Source: Parabacteroides gordonii MS-1 = DSM 23371 | GTDB lineage: Bacteria; Bacteroidota; Bacteroidia; Bacteroidales; Tannerellaceae | Assembly (NCBI RefSeq): GCF_000969825.1 | Contig: NZ_KQ033920.1 | Coordinates: 1,719,082-1,783,081 of the forward strand | DNA length: 64,000 bases | Direction of reading: 5' to 3' | Shown: one piece after another, positions 52,929-61,018 of the stretch | Layout: each line of letters begins with the position of its first letter | Position numbering within the stretch: position 1 is the first letter of the stretch | Program-made: the position numbers and the translations under genes | The notes under the pieces: model-generated | Told to the model about the DNA's origin: nothing | What the model saw: only the letters and a program-made list of their open reading frames with translations | Databases searched by the model: none

Positions 52929-52976
52929 ATAACAAGCCAAGTTAGCTGCTAAACGCAGCTCCTTGTCAAGCCATTA
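52929..52976 (+). repeat. Cassette repeat 3
   Basis: Outer stem ACAAG/CTTGT (52932-52936, 52962-52966), inner stem AGCTGC/GCAGCT (52944-52949, 52955-52960) with loop TAAAC, end CCATTA. Confidence 0.88.
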
Positions 52977-52985
52977 TAAACAGTA

Positions 52986-53744
52986 ATGCAAAATATGAAA
53001 CAGAAAATATACCATATCATTATCTTTTTACTCTTTTGGTTTTGTGGAGTAGCCTATTCACAAAATCCCAAAGCAGATATTTTGCAGCAAGACCTTTCGG
53101 GCTTGTTTGACAATTTAAGCATGATTGGCATATTAGGAGAAGATTGTAGCCGAATTGATATTCATATTACCGAAGTTCGGAAAATGGATAGTAGAGAATA
53201 TGAGATAAAGGGTATCAGTCGTACCCGATTATCCGTAATCTGTCCGTTTAAGGGAAAGGTTTGTGTAGATAGCATTTCTTCCTGTTCCCAAATGATAAAA
53301 AGTGAATATACGGAATTGGACGGTTTCATATACGGGTATTACTCGTTTGCGGAATACGGAGATAAACGATATAGCGGTACATTCTCCGGTTCTTTCAAGC
53401 AGGGGTATCGGATGAGCGGACAGCAAATAGAGAAAGGACGGAATGAAATAGCAGAACTGAAATTGAACTTATCTGAATATCGGGGTAAGTGGAAATCCGC
53501 AAAGGGACTGACAAAAGTCTGTTCTTGGGCAGATGAGATTATACCCGATACTCCTGCAAACTTCTGCCTGTTTAATGATGCAGGCGAATGGATTGTATCA
53601 CCGAAATATCGTAAGAATGGTTGGGAAAATCTATATAATGCCTATCACAATGAAAATCTGACAACGGACGAGATACAAAAGGCTCGTGAGGTGGAAGAAC
53701 AGGAATGGTGGGTAAATAAAAGCCAATCATGCAAAGTAATTTGA
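52986..53744 (+). CDS. Exported cargo protein of unknown family
   Basis: This 252-residue protein has a signal peptide (IYHIIIFLLFWFCGVAYSQN) and a predicted periplasmic body (ITEVRKMDSREYEIKGISRT, YGYYSFAEYGDKRYSGTFSG). Four or more Cys residues could form disulfides. No family is recognised. In an array of immunity genes, an exported member could protect against a toxin acting in the periplasm (inference). An alternative start is at 52995. Confidence 0.65.
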   Translation: MQNMKQKIYHIIIFLLFWFCGVAYSQNPKADILQQDLSGLFDNLSMIGILGEDCSRIDIHITEVRKMDSREYEIKGISRTRLSVICPFKGKVCVDSISSCSQMIKSEYTELDGFIYGYYSFAEYGDKRYSGTFSGSFKQGYRMSGQQIEKGRNEIAELKLNLSEYRGKWKSAKGLTKVCSWADEIIPDTPANFCLFNDAGEWIVSPKYRKNGWENLYNAYHNENLTTDEIQKAREVEEQEWWVNKSQSCKVI

Positions 53745-53748
53745 GTTT

Positions 53749-53795
53749 ATAACAAAGCGTGATAACGCCTAACAGCGTTCCCCGCTTAGCCATTA
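53749..53795 (+). repeat. Cassette repeat 4
   Basis: Outer stem AAGCG/CGCTT (53755-53759, 53783-53787), inner stem AACGC/GCGTT (53764-53768, 53775-53779), end TTAGCCATTA. Confidence 0.88.
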
Positions 53796-53817
53796 CTAAC
53801 AATACGAATAACTCTTT

Positions 53818-54210
53818 ATGATAAAATTCATTTTAGATGCGATGTATTATCAGATATTCATATTTAATAGGGATAAATTTATATTGGAAAATCCACATGA
53901 GCGGACGATACAGATAATATGTGGAATATTATTTCTTCCTGTTATAGTATTGGCATATCTACTGATAGAGGAGAATTTCAATTATAAAACCCCTTTTGTG
54001 TTTTTCATCATAATCTATGTTTTATTATACAAGACATTCTGTTCGTATTATATCAAAAGGAAAAAAGGTATGGAAATTATAAGGAGTAAACCTCTGATAT
54101 TTAATAGCCAAAAGGTTTCTTCCTTCATATCATGGATGATTTATCCCATTTTGGTTGTATTACTTTATTTTATAATAACACATCGTCATTGGCTAAAAAT
54201 TATACAATAA
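53818..54210 (+). CDS. Small membrane cargo protein A
   Basis: This 130-residue protein has three predicted transmembrane segments (IICGILFLPVIVLAYLLI, FVFFIIIYVLLYKTFCSYYI, SWMIYPILVVLLYFIITH). No family is recognised. Its place between array repeats suggests membrane-located immunity, for example against a pore-forming toxin (inference). Confidence 0.6.
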   Translation: MIKFILDAMYYQIFIFNRDKFILENPHERTIQIICGILFLPVIVLAYLLIEENFNYKTPFVFFIIIYVLLYKTFCSYYIKRKKGMEIIRSKPLIFNSQKVSSFISWMIYPILVVLLYFIITHRHWLKIIQ

Positions 54211-54225
54211 AGATTTAATAAGTTA

Positions 54226-54271
54226 GTAACAACGAAAGATAGCATCTGACGATGCTCCTTTCTAATCATTA
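54226..54271 (+). repeat. Cassette repeat 5
   Basis: Outer stem GAAAG/CTTTC (54234-54238, 54258-54262), inner stem GCATC/GATGC (54242-54246, 54251-54255) with loop TGAC, end TCATTA. The first 34 bases including the upstream flank are identical to the last repeat of the array. Confidence 0.88.
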
Positions 54272-54282
54272 GATATAAAGAC

Positions 54283-54876
54283 ATGAGAATATTTGTATTG
54301 TATTGTTTGTTCCTTTTCCCACTTAGCTATGTTATAGCGAAAAACGGCTATGTGGAACAAAATTCAGTAAAGTATCATTTTTTGACTGAACAAGATACCC
54401 TTTATATAGAAACAGAAAAAACAGAATTTGAAACTCTATATAGGCTGTGTTTTAATCAGCACGATGAAAAGAAGGTCATTTTTGAGTTGAAAGCGGTAGA
54501 TGATAGCAATATTGACTTCGTGCAAAGCTATACAATCAATGGAGTGAGAAAGTTTGATTGCTTTGCTGTGTATGATAATGTGGCAGACGGAAACCGTTTC
54601 CTGTTCTTTGATTATGAAAATCAAGCAGCTTACATAACGCCTACTTGTTTTTCCGGTTTCTATCCGATATGCAGTTCTGTGGACTTTTCAAAAACGGAAG
54701 TTTTATTACAAAATGAGCACTCCCATTTGAAACAGCTAAACGACACATTAAGTATTGATAGTAAAGTGGCTTATGTACCATTTAACTGTAATAATCGAAT
54801 TATAAAGGCAACTTTAGTTCCATATCCTCAAGCGAGAAAGGGCAATAGATATCTAATAACGAAAGATAGCATCTAA
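54283..54876 (+). CDS. Exported cargo protein with repeat-encoded C-terminus
   Basis: This 197-residue protein has a signal peptide (IFVLYCLFLFPLSYVIAK). Its body contains YHFLTEQDTLYIETEKTEFE and RFLFFDYENQAAYITPTCFS. No family is recognised. The last residues ITKDSI and the stop codon are encoded by cassette repeat 6; the stop lies in the hairpin loop. The same TKDSI tail ends the unrelated membrane protein at 55565-56032. Confidence 0.65.
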   Translation: MRIFVLYCLFLFPLSYVIAKNGYVEQNSVKYHFLTEQDTLYIETEKTEFETLYRLCFNQHDEKKVIFELKAVDDSNIDFVQSYTINGVRKFDCFAVYDNVADGNRFLFFDYENQAAYITPTCFSGFYPICSSVDFSKTEVLLQNEHSHLKQLNDTLSIDSKVAYVPFNCNNRIIKATLVPYPQARKGNRYLITKDSI

Positions 54877-54896
54877 CGATGCTCCTTTCTAAGCAT
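54855..54896 (+). repeat. Cassette repeat 6 (overlaps a gene end)
   Basis: Outer stem GAAAG/CTTTC (54861-54865, 54885-54889), inner stem GCATC/GATGC with loop TAAC. The loop supplies the TAA stop of the preceding gene. The 3' end reads AAGCATT, slightly different from CCATTA. Confidence 0.88.
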
Positions 54897-54923
54897 TCAA
54901 GGCATTAGCTGTAATTATATGAC

Positions 54924-55502
54924 ATGAAAATCTATGAGAATAAAATATTGAGAATACTTGGATTTATTTTTATTTGGATTTATGTATTCGGTGTGGGCAT
55001 TTGTTTTGCCGGAAGGTGGTATGCCATTGGAATACCGGGAGTGGTTTTATTGCTTGTATGGTTAAATCACAATCTTATAGGTGCTGCTATTCGTAGATAT
55101 AGAGCAAGGCAGGCAATCAAACAGATAAAAAAGCATGGAACACGATTATCGGTTGATTTAAGCCAATGTAAAGTCAGTGCGCAGAAATGGAGTAGCAAGA
55201 AGTCAAGGATGCAAGAGCCAGTCTTTAAGGTATTCAATTCATGGGAAACCCAGTTTTGGAATGGTGTTAGCGGCTCTTTGTTTCCTGACATTTATCATAG
55301 TGAACAAGTAGTGTCCACTGCAATATGCACCGTGACGTACACCACCCCATACAAAGGAAAGACAAAAACATTTCGCAGTGATGCAATTTTGAAGGAAAAA
55401 GTTTCATTGGAAATGCTATTGCAATATTATGGAGTGGCAACGATTTACATAAATCCGAAGAATGACAATCAATATTATTTTGATTTGGATTTTCTAAAAT
55501 AG
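54924..55502 (+). CDS. Two-helix membrane cargo protein
   Basis: This 192-residue protein has two N-terminal membrane segments (ILGFIFIWIYVFGVGICFAG, YAIGIPGVVLLLVWLNH). A basic linker and a soluble C-terminal domain follow (STAICTVTYTTPYKGKTKTF, YGVATIYINPKNDNQYYFDL). No family is recognised. It lies between array repeats; a membrane immunity role is inferred from context. Confidence 0.6.
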   Translation: MKIYENKILRILGFIFIWIYVFGVGICFAGRWYAIGIPGVVLLLVWLNHNLIGAAIRRYRARQAIKQIKKHGTRLSVDLSQCKVSAQKWSSKKSRMQEPVFKVFNSWETQFWNGVSGSLFPDIYHSEQVVSTAICTVTYTTPYKGKTKTFRSDAILKEKVSLEMLLQYYGVATIYINPKNDNQYYFDLDFLK

Positions 55503-55506
55503 ATAC

Positions 55507-55553
55507 AGCTAACAACGCAGGATAACGGACAAGCCGTTCCCTGCTAACCATTA
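55507..55553 (+). repeat. Cassette repeat 7
   Basis: Outer stem GCAGG/CCTGC (55517-55521, 55540-55544), inner stem AACGG/CCGTT (55524-55528, 55534-55538) with loop ACAAG, flanked by GCTAACAAC and TAACCATTA. Confidence 0.9.
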
Positions 55554-55564
55554 ACAATAGTGCG

Positions 55565-56032
55565 ATGAATAAAACTGTTCAATCCATAATAGCATTGACA
55601 GCTTTCAGTGCTTTGCTGATAGCCATAACATTATTTTGTGGTGGCTTAGGCTTTGGTCGTCTGTTCGGAATATATGGCATTATGGAATATTGTCTTTTGG
55701 GTATGCTTGTAATAATAGATATACTGGTAATCTACAAGGTCTATAAACTATATGCAATGCAGCCTAAAACCATAATGTTATTGTTGGGTTTGGAATGTTG
55801 CTCTATCCTTTTGTGGCTTGCCTTTATCTGTATAGACCAAAGTTTATTGGATTGGCAAATTACAAACTTCATATTGCAAGCTGTTTGTTTAGACGGCTTC
55901 ACGGGAGATGAACGAGGATTGAATATGCTTGCAGTCTTATGTGGCATTGTTTATCCCCTTATTGGGATTGGGTGTTTATTCACCGGATTGGGATTTGTAA
56001 ATAAGTTAGTAACAACGAAAGATAGCATCTGA
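55565..56032 (+). CDS. Four-helix membrane cargo protein with repeat-encoded C-terminus
   Basis: This 155-residue protein is hydrophobic with about four transmembrane segments (SIIALTAFSALLIAITLFCG, YCLLGMLVIIDILVIYKVY, IMLLLGLECCSILLWLAFIC, VLCGIVYPLIGIGCLFTGL). No family is recognised. The last residues (LVTTKDSI) and the TGA stop come from cassette repeat 8, as in the gene at 54283. Confidence 0.6.
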   Translation: MNKTVQSIIALTAFSALLIAITLFCGGLGFGRLFGIYGIMEYCLLGMLVIIDILVIYKVYKLYAMQPKTIMLLLGLECCSILLWLAFICIDQSLLDWQITNFILQAVCLDGFTGDERGLNMLAVLCGIVYPLIGIGCLFTGLGFVNKLVTTKDSI

Positions 56033-56055
56033 CGGCGTTCCTTTCCAAGCCATTA
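56009..56055 (+). repeat. Cassette repeat 8 (chimeric, overlaps both neighbours)
   Basis: Outer stem GAAAG/CTTTC is intact. The inner left arm is GCATC but the right arm is GGCGTT, so the inner helix is broken. The left half equals repeat 5 and the right half does not, as if recombined in the loop. CCATTA runs into the ATG of the next gene. Confidence 0.82.
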
Positions 56056-56513
56056 TGAATAAAGGAATAAAAAATACAGATAACTATTTTGAACGAGTGA
56101 AGCAACGTGCAAACCGGACGAATTACAGATACTATTTTTTTGACTACCTATATTTCAAGGGAGAGGTTTGGGGCAAGAAGATAGGGCGGATGTCAGGTTT
56201 TATACTGCTGTTTTGGTATTGGTGGTGGGTAGTAGTTCTGCCCGGCAACTTTCTCCTGATTAACAGTGTACCGGAATGGTCGTCCTTACATCTTGGCTAT
56301 TTAGGTGCAATGTTTTTGCTTATTTGTGTATTTATTCTTGCACGATACAGGAAAGCCCGTGTACAGGCATTGTTGAACCGCTACCGCCGCTCTAAGCATA
56401 TCAGCGCAGTACAGGCATATTTTCTGTTCCTGCTGCCCTTTGTACTTTTCTTCTTAGAAACATGGCTGTTCGATGAATGGGGTTGGACGGATTGCGTGAA
56501 GTGGAACAAATGA
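56055..56513 (+). CDS. Two-to-three-helix membrane cargo protein
   Basis: This 152-residue protein has membrane segments SGFILLFWYWWWVVVLPGNF, LGYLGAMFLLICVFILARY and AYFLFLLPFVLFFLETWLF, with basic cytoplasmic stretches. No family is recognised. It is the last gene of the array; no repeat follows its stop codon. Its ATG overlaps the end of cassette repeat 8. Confidence 0.6.
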   Translation: MNKGIKNTDNYFERVKQRANRTNYRYYFFDYLYFKGEVWGKKIGRMSGFILLFWYWWWVVVLPGNFLLINSVPEWSSLHLGYLGAMFLLICVFILARYRKARVQALLNRYRRSKHISAVQAYFLFLLPFVLFFLETWLFDEWGWTDCVKWNK

Positions 56514-56514
56514 T

Positions 56515-57384
56515 ATGTCATTCATATATAAAACATCAGATATGGAACAACGGATTACATCATTATTGCTTCCCGCTCCCGAAGCGGAGTTGGAAGCGTC
56601 CTGCAAGGAACTGGACGAAAAGGTAACATGGCTGCTGCACAACAGCCGGAAAATGGACAACTACTTGGAACTTGAACCGTTCAGCAAGGACGGGCGGCTG
56701 TGCGCCCACGTGTGCGACACGCTCAAAAGCCTGCCGGAAACGCCGACACTGGCGGCATACAAGGACTACAAGGCAATCATTATCCTGCTGGGTATGTCCA
56801 CCACCCATTACGCCATACTTGACGAACTGGCGGAACAGCACCGCAAGCGGGACGAGATACCCGAACTGACCGCCTACTGCGATGCGCTCCACTGGATGCG
56901 ACCGGGACGGCAGTACCTCTGCAACGTGTACAACACGGTATGCCACGCTTTCCACCTGCTGCGGAGAAACCCGGTAAGGGGCAACCGACTGCTGGTGACG
57001 GAAAAGGAACTGCGCCACGCCGAACGGATGCTGCCGGAACTGGGCAGGCAGACGTTCACCGAAATGGTACGTCTGAAAGGCTACATGGTCTATGATGCCG
57101 AGAAACTGGCGGACAAATGCGGCATGGAATACGGCTCGTTCCGGCGAAAGGTAAAGAAAATGACCGGGTACACGGCTAAGGAATGGGTGATAAAGGAACG
57201 GGTAAAGGACGTGGAACACTACCTGTTGAACACAAACCTCACGCTTACCGAAGTGGCGTTCACCACCGGGTTCGCATCGACATCGAACCTGAACGACTTC
57301 TGCAAGGCGTATCTTTTAGATACCCCCGGAGAAATACGCAGAAAAGCGCAGGAAACAAGAAAATGCACAGTTACAAGAACGTAA
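56515..57384 (+). CDS. AraC-family regulator of the ICE backbone
   Basis: This protein of up to 289 residues has a helical N-terminal region and a C-terminal AraC-type double HTH (KLADKCGMEYGSFRRKVKKM, LTLTEVAFTTGFASTSNLND). The start at 56515 is 1 bp past the previous stop; the ATG at 56542 (MEQRITSLLL) is equally likely. GC-rich codon use contrasts with the AT-rich cargo genes just upstream, so the backbone resumes here. It probably regulates ICE functions with RteC. Confidence 0.82.
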   Translation: MSFIYKTSDMEQRITSLLLPAPEAELEASCKELDEKVTWLLHNSRKMDNYLELEPFSKDGRLCAHVCDTLKSLPETPTLAAYKDYKAIIILLGMSTTHYAILDELAEQHRKRDEIPELTAYCDALHWMRPGRQYLCNVYNTVCHAFHLLRRNPVRGNRLLVTEKELRHAERMLPELGRQTFTEMVRLKGYMVYDAEKLADKCGMEYGSFRRKVKKMTGYTAKEWVIKERVKDVEHYLLNTNLTLTEVAFTTGFASTSNLNDFCKAYLLDTPGEIRRKAQETRKCTVTRT

Positions 57385-57422
57385 TGTGAAAAATCAAGAA
57401 TAAAACTGATTTTTTATGCCCG

Positions 57423-57430
57423 TAACTTTG
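57423..57430 (+). promoter_or_regulatory. Promoter -7 box of rteC
   Basis: TAACTTTG lies 27 bp before the rteC ATG at 57458. It argues against the upstream start at 57416. Confidence 0.6.
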
Positions 57431-57457
57431 TGCTTCATAAAAGATAAGCACAAGGTT

Positions 57458-58318
57458 ATGGAACATAAGATACCGTTGGAAACATACTTCGCCGGACTGC
57501 TTCAAAAAGTGGAATGGCAGATACAGGAATACGAGGACACCGCAGCGGACACGCTGACGCTCTGCCGCCTGTGCGTGGACTACCTGCAAGAGATACTGGG
57601 CGAACTCAAAACCTTTATAATCTCCTACCCGTTCGCCAGCACGGAAGAAGAAATACACTTCTTCAAGGAACTGAAACCGCTTTTAGCGAGCAAAATCATC
57701 TATTACAATACCGTTTACAAGATAGAGGTGCGCTTCCCCAGCGGCAGCGAGGACGTGCAGCGGGACTACCTGCTGTCGGAAACCGACCGGATTTCAAGGT
57801 CGTTCCAGCGGAACTTGGCGTTCTACCAGTACCACCGAACGAAAGCCACCTACTTGGACAGGCAGTATTTCATACGTGGGAAGCCTGACATACAAATCAT
57901 CGTGGACAGTTTCTATTACGAAACAGACCCACAGTTCAGCACCAGTCACGATTTCAAGGTAGCCAAGATTTTAGCCAACGAACTGCTGGAAATATACCTC
58001 ACCAACCGTCTGCACGAGCTGGAACGCCGGGAACAGCGCAAGCGGGTGAAGAACGGCTTCATGGGCAGGCTGTTGCGCTGGACGGGGACGAAAAGGGCGT
58101 TGGTGGAACTTATCTACGCACTGGACGCCTGCGGCTGTCTGAACAAGGGAACGGTTGATATTAAGGAGATTGTAGCCTACTTTGAATACGTGTTCGACAT
58201 AGACCTCGGCGACTTCTACCACACCTACATGGAACTAAAAGCCAAGACCAAAGACCGAACGGGCTTCCTCTCCACCCTGAAAGACAGGTTGCTGATGCGC
58301 ATGAGGGAGCAGGATTAG
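57458..58318 (+). CDS. rteC: RteC-family regulator of ICE excision
   Basis: The 286-residue protein matches the RteC family: a helical N-terminal domain (EWQIQEYEDTAADTLTLCRL, YLQEILGELKTFIISYPFAS), a mid-region typical of family (DRISRSFQRNLAFYQYHRTK) and a C-terminal winged-helix-like part (LLRWTGTKRALVELIYALDA, FEYVFDIDLGDFYHTYMELK). In CTnDOT, RteC activates the excision operon. The excisionase-like gene follows directly after a terminator, consistent with that role. Confidence 0.9.
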   Translation: MEHKIPLETYFAGLLQKVEWQIQEYEDTAADTLTLCRLCVDYLQEILGELKTFIISYPFASTEEEIHFFKELKPLLASKIIYYNTVYKIEVRFPSGSEDVQRDYLLSETDRISRSFQRNLAFYQYHRTKATYLDRQYFIRGKPDIQIIVDSFYYETDPQFSTSHDFKVAKILANELLEIYLTNRLHELERREQRKRVKNGFMGRLLRWTGTKRALVELIYALDACGCLNKGTVDIKEIVAYFEYVFDIDLGDFYHTYMELKAKTKDRTGFLSTLKDRLLMRMREQD

Positions 58319-58345
58319 GCAACCGTGCTTTAACAAAATTTATTT

Positions 58346-58382
58346 CGCCACAGGTGGGTACATCTGTGGCGTTTTATTTTTC
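58346..58382 (+). terminator. Terminator after rteC
   Basis: CGCCACAG pairs with CTGTGGCG around a 10-bp loop, followed by TTTTATTTTT. Confidence 0.92.
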
Positions 58383-58422
58383 AGGACACCCGAACTTTGC
58401 GGCAAATCAATCAGTTACCGTT

Positions 58423-58782
58423 ATGGAAATAATAACATTCGAGTCCAAAGCCTACAAGGAACTGGACAACAAGATTACCGCCATTGCCGACTACATCTTC
58501 AACCACATGGAAACGGCAAGGCAAAGCGAGGAAGACATGTGGGTGGACAGCTACGAGGTCTGCACGTTCCTGAAAATAAGCGAAAAGACCCTGCAACGCC
58601 TGCGGGTGTCGGGGACTATCGCCTATTCCAACATCAGGGGACGCTACTTCTACAAGGTCAGCGAGATACGCCGGATGCTGGAAGAACGCCTGATAAGGAG
58701 CAACAAGGAGAACATCGACAACCTGATAACCAACCACCAGTTGTATGCTAAGGAAAGAGGAAATCTTAGAAAGGACAAGTAA
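58423..58782 (+). CDS. Excisionase-like helix-turn-helix protein
   Basis: The 119-residue protein has a winged HTH_17/excisionase-type domain (VDSYEVCTFLKISEKTLQRL, AYSNIRGRYFYKVSEIRRML) after a helical N-terminus. Comparable small HTH proteins (Xis2c and Xis2d) in CTnDOT bend attachment DNA during excision. A -7-like box GAACTTTG lies 25-32 bp before the ATG. The end of the gene overlaps the next start by 38 bp, so the two are translationally coupled. Confidence 0.85.
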   Translation: MEIITFESKAYKELDNKITAIADYIFNHMETARQSEEDMWVDSYEVCTFLKISEKTLQRLRVSGTIAYSNIRGRYFYKVSEIRRMLEERLIRSNKENIDNLITNHQLYAKERGNLRKDK

Positions 58783-60817
58783 CGGGCTGGCGGTGTTCAA
58801 ACACTACCTGCCCGGAAACTGGCGCATAGGTCGCAACTTCCTTAACCCGCTGTACGAGGACAGCAAGGCTTCCTGCAACATCTACTTCGACCGCCGGGGC
58901 GGTATCTACAAGATGAAAGACTTCGGCAACGACAGTTATAGCGGCGACTGTTTCTTCCTCGTGGGGCAGTTAAAGGGGCTGGACTGCAACCGGGCGGCTG
59001 ACTTCGTGGAGATACTGGAAATCATCGACCGGGACTTGGGTTTGGGGCTGGCTTCCGGCACTCCGGTTTCCGTTCCCCCGGCAACCGTCCGCCGGGCAGT
59101 GCCGGACAAACCCGAAGAAACGTCCGAAAAGCCCGTCAAGCCCTACCAGTTCCGGGAACAGAAGTTCCCGCTTGCCGAACTGGTGTACTGGCAACAGTAC
59201 GGCATCACGCCCGAACTGCTGGAACGTTACAAGGTCTGCTCGCTCCGGGAGTATCACAGCGAAACGGCAGAGGGCAAACCGTACACCTACACTTCATCGG
59301 TGGCAGAACCCATGTACGGCTACAAGGGCAAACAGCACATCAAGCTGTACCGCCCGTTCTCCACGCCCCGCTTCCTCTACGGCGGCAGCTTCGGCGAGAA
59401 CTACAGTTTCGGGCTGGAACAACTGCCAGCCAAAGGCGACACGCTATTCATCACGGGCGGCGAGAAAGACGTGCTTTCGCTGGCGGCGCACGGTTTTCAC
59501 GCTATCTGCTTCAACAGCGAAACGGTGACTATCCCTCCCACGCTGGTCTATCGGCTGACGTTCCGCTTCAAGCACATCGTCCTGCTCTTTGACATGGACA
59601 AGACGGGCAGGGAAAGTTCATGCAAGCAGGAAAAACTATTGGAAGAATTTGGCGTGAAACGCCTGCTGCTCCCGCTTCCGGGAACGAAAGAGGAAAAGGA
59701 CATATCCGACTACTTCAAAGCCGGGAACACCCGTGAAGATTTCCTGAAGCTGTTTATCGAATTTTTAGACAACCTGTATAGCGACACATTGATTATGCTA
59801 AAATCATGCGAGATAGATTTCAACAACCCGCCCGCCAAAGCACAAGAGATTATTTCGGCGGGTGACGTTCCGCTGGGGACACAAGGCAACCTGTTCGGCA
59901 TCACCGGGGGCGAGGGAACGGGAAAGAGCAATTATGTAGCCGCAATCGTGGCGGGCTGCATCTGCCCGGCTGGTGCGGAAGTAGATACGCTGGGCATACA
60001 GATAACCGCCAACGGCAGGCACAAGGCGGTCTTGCTTTACGATACCGAGCAATCGGAAGTGCAACTGTTCAAGAATGTAAGCAACCTGCTGGCACGTGCC
60101 AAACAGCCGGACAAACCCGATGAACTCAAAGCGTTCTGCCTGACGGGTATGTCACGCAAAGAACGCTTGAACGCCATTGTGCAGAGCATGGATAAGTTTT
60201 ACTACCAGTACGGCGGCATCCAGTTGGTCGTCATTGACGGCATCGCCGACCTTGTTAAGAGTGCCAACGATGAAGCGGAAAGCGTGGCGGTGATAGATGA
60301 ACTTTATCGGCTGGCTGGCATCTACAACACGTGTATTCTGTGCGTGCTGCATTTCGTCCCCAACGGTTTGAAGCTGCGGGGACATTTGGGCAGCGAGTTG
60401 CAGCGCAAGGCGGCTACAATCCTTTCGATAGAGAAAGACGATGAACCCGCCCAGTCGGTGGTGAAAGCCCTGAAAGTAAGGGACGGAAGCCCGCTGGACG
60501 TGCCGCTGATGCTCTTTGCATGGGACAAGGAAGCCGGGATGCACGTGTACAAGGGCGAGAAGCCCCGTGAGGAAAAGGAGAAACGCAAGGAAAGGGAACT
60601 GGTGAATGTCGCACATGACATCTTCGGGCGGCAGACACGCATCACCTACATAGACCTTTGCGAGCAGTTGCAGCAGGTATTGGACATCAAGGAGCGCACC
60701 GCAAAGAGCTATATCCGCTTCATGCGGGAAAGGGACATCATCACCAAAGACACGGCGAACCAAAGCTGTTTTGTCATCGGTTCATATCATCTTCAAAGGA
60801 ACGCAAGCTGCCCGTAG
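58745..60817 (+). CDS. Toprim/RecA-like replication protein of the ICE
   Basis: This 690-residue protein has an N-terminal primase-like region (FDRRGGIYKMKDFGNDSYSG, without a clear zinc-finger). A toprim domain follows with TGGEKDVLSLAAHG near residue 238 and LLFDMDKTGRES near 280. Next comes a RecA/DnaB-like AAA domain with Walker A GGEGTGKS near 388, Walker B VVIDGIADL near 495 and LGSELQRKA. A C-terminal HTH-like tail ends it. The primase-helicase layout suggests replication of the excised or transferred element. It overlaps the excisionase-like gene. Confidence 0.85.
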   Translation: MLRKEEILERTSNGLAVFKHYLPGNWRIGRNFLNPLYEDSKASCNIYFDRRGGIYKMKDFGNDSYSGDCFFLVGQLKGLDCNRAADFVEILEIIDRDLGLGLASGTPVSVPPATVRRAVPDKPEETSEKPVKPYQFREQKFPLAELVYWQQYGITPELLERYKVCSLREYHSETAEGKPYTYTSSVAEPMYGYKGKQHIKLYRPFSTPRFLYGGSFGENYSFGLEQLPAKGDTLFITGGEKDVLSLAAHGFHAICFNSETVTIPPTLVYRLTFRFKHIVLLFDMDKTGRESSCKQEKLLEEFGVKRLLLPLPGTKEEKDISDYFKAGNTREDFLKLFIEFLDNLYSDTLIMLKSCEIDFNNPPAKAQEIISAGDVPLGTQGNLFGITGGEGTGKSNYVAAIVAGCICPAGAEVDTLGIQITANGRHKAVLLYDTEQSEVQLFKNVSNLLARAKQPDKPDELKAFCLTGMSRKERLNAIVQSMDKFYYQYGGIQLVVIDGIADLVKSANDEAESVAVIDELYRLAGIYNTCILCVLHFVPNGLKLRGHLGSELQRKAATILSIEKDDEPAQSVVKALKVRDGSPLDVPLMLFAWDKEAGMHVYKGEKPREEKEKRKERELVNVAHDIFGRQTRITYIDLCEQLQQVLDIKERTAKSYIRFMRERDIITKDTANQSCFVIGSYHLQRNASCP

Positions 60818-60855
60818 GCGTATGGGCTGAACTTGTGTATTTTTAGGTGCTTGTG

Positions 60856-60893
60856 TCCTGCCCTGTTGTGATAACACGGCAGGATTTTTTCTG
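60856..60893 (+). terminator. Terminator after the replication gene
   Basis: TCCTGCC pairs with GGCAGGA around a 15-bp loop, followed by a run of T. Confidence 0.9.
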
Positions 60894-60922
60894 TTTGCAC
60901 GTGATTTTTCAGGGTATTTGCT

Positions 60923-60930
60923 TAACTTTG
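60923..60930 (+). promoter_or_regulatory. Promoter -7 box upstream of the structured RNA
   Basis: TAACTTTG lies 30 bp after the preceding terminator, placing a start near 60937. A TTTG at 60894 is 25 bp away, longer than the usual spacer. Confidence 0.5.
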
Positions 60931-61018
60931 CAGAAGTTACACGGAAAAGTAACGGCAGTTGGACGGCGGTTGCCGGAATATTGCCTTTATATATAACATA
61001 TACGTTCGCCGAACGTCC

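Noticed and set aside
50515..56513. A type VI secretion effector among the cargo genes
   Set aside because: No gene in the array shows toxin motifs, a secretion domain or a VgrG/Hcp/PAAR partner; those with recognisable families are immunity types.
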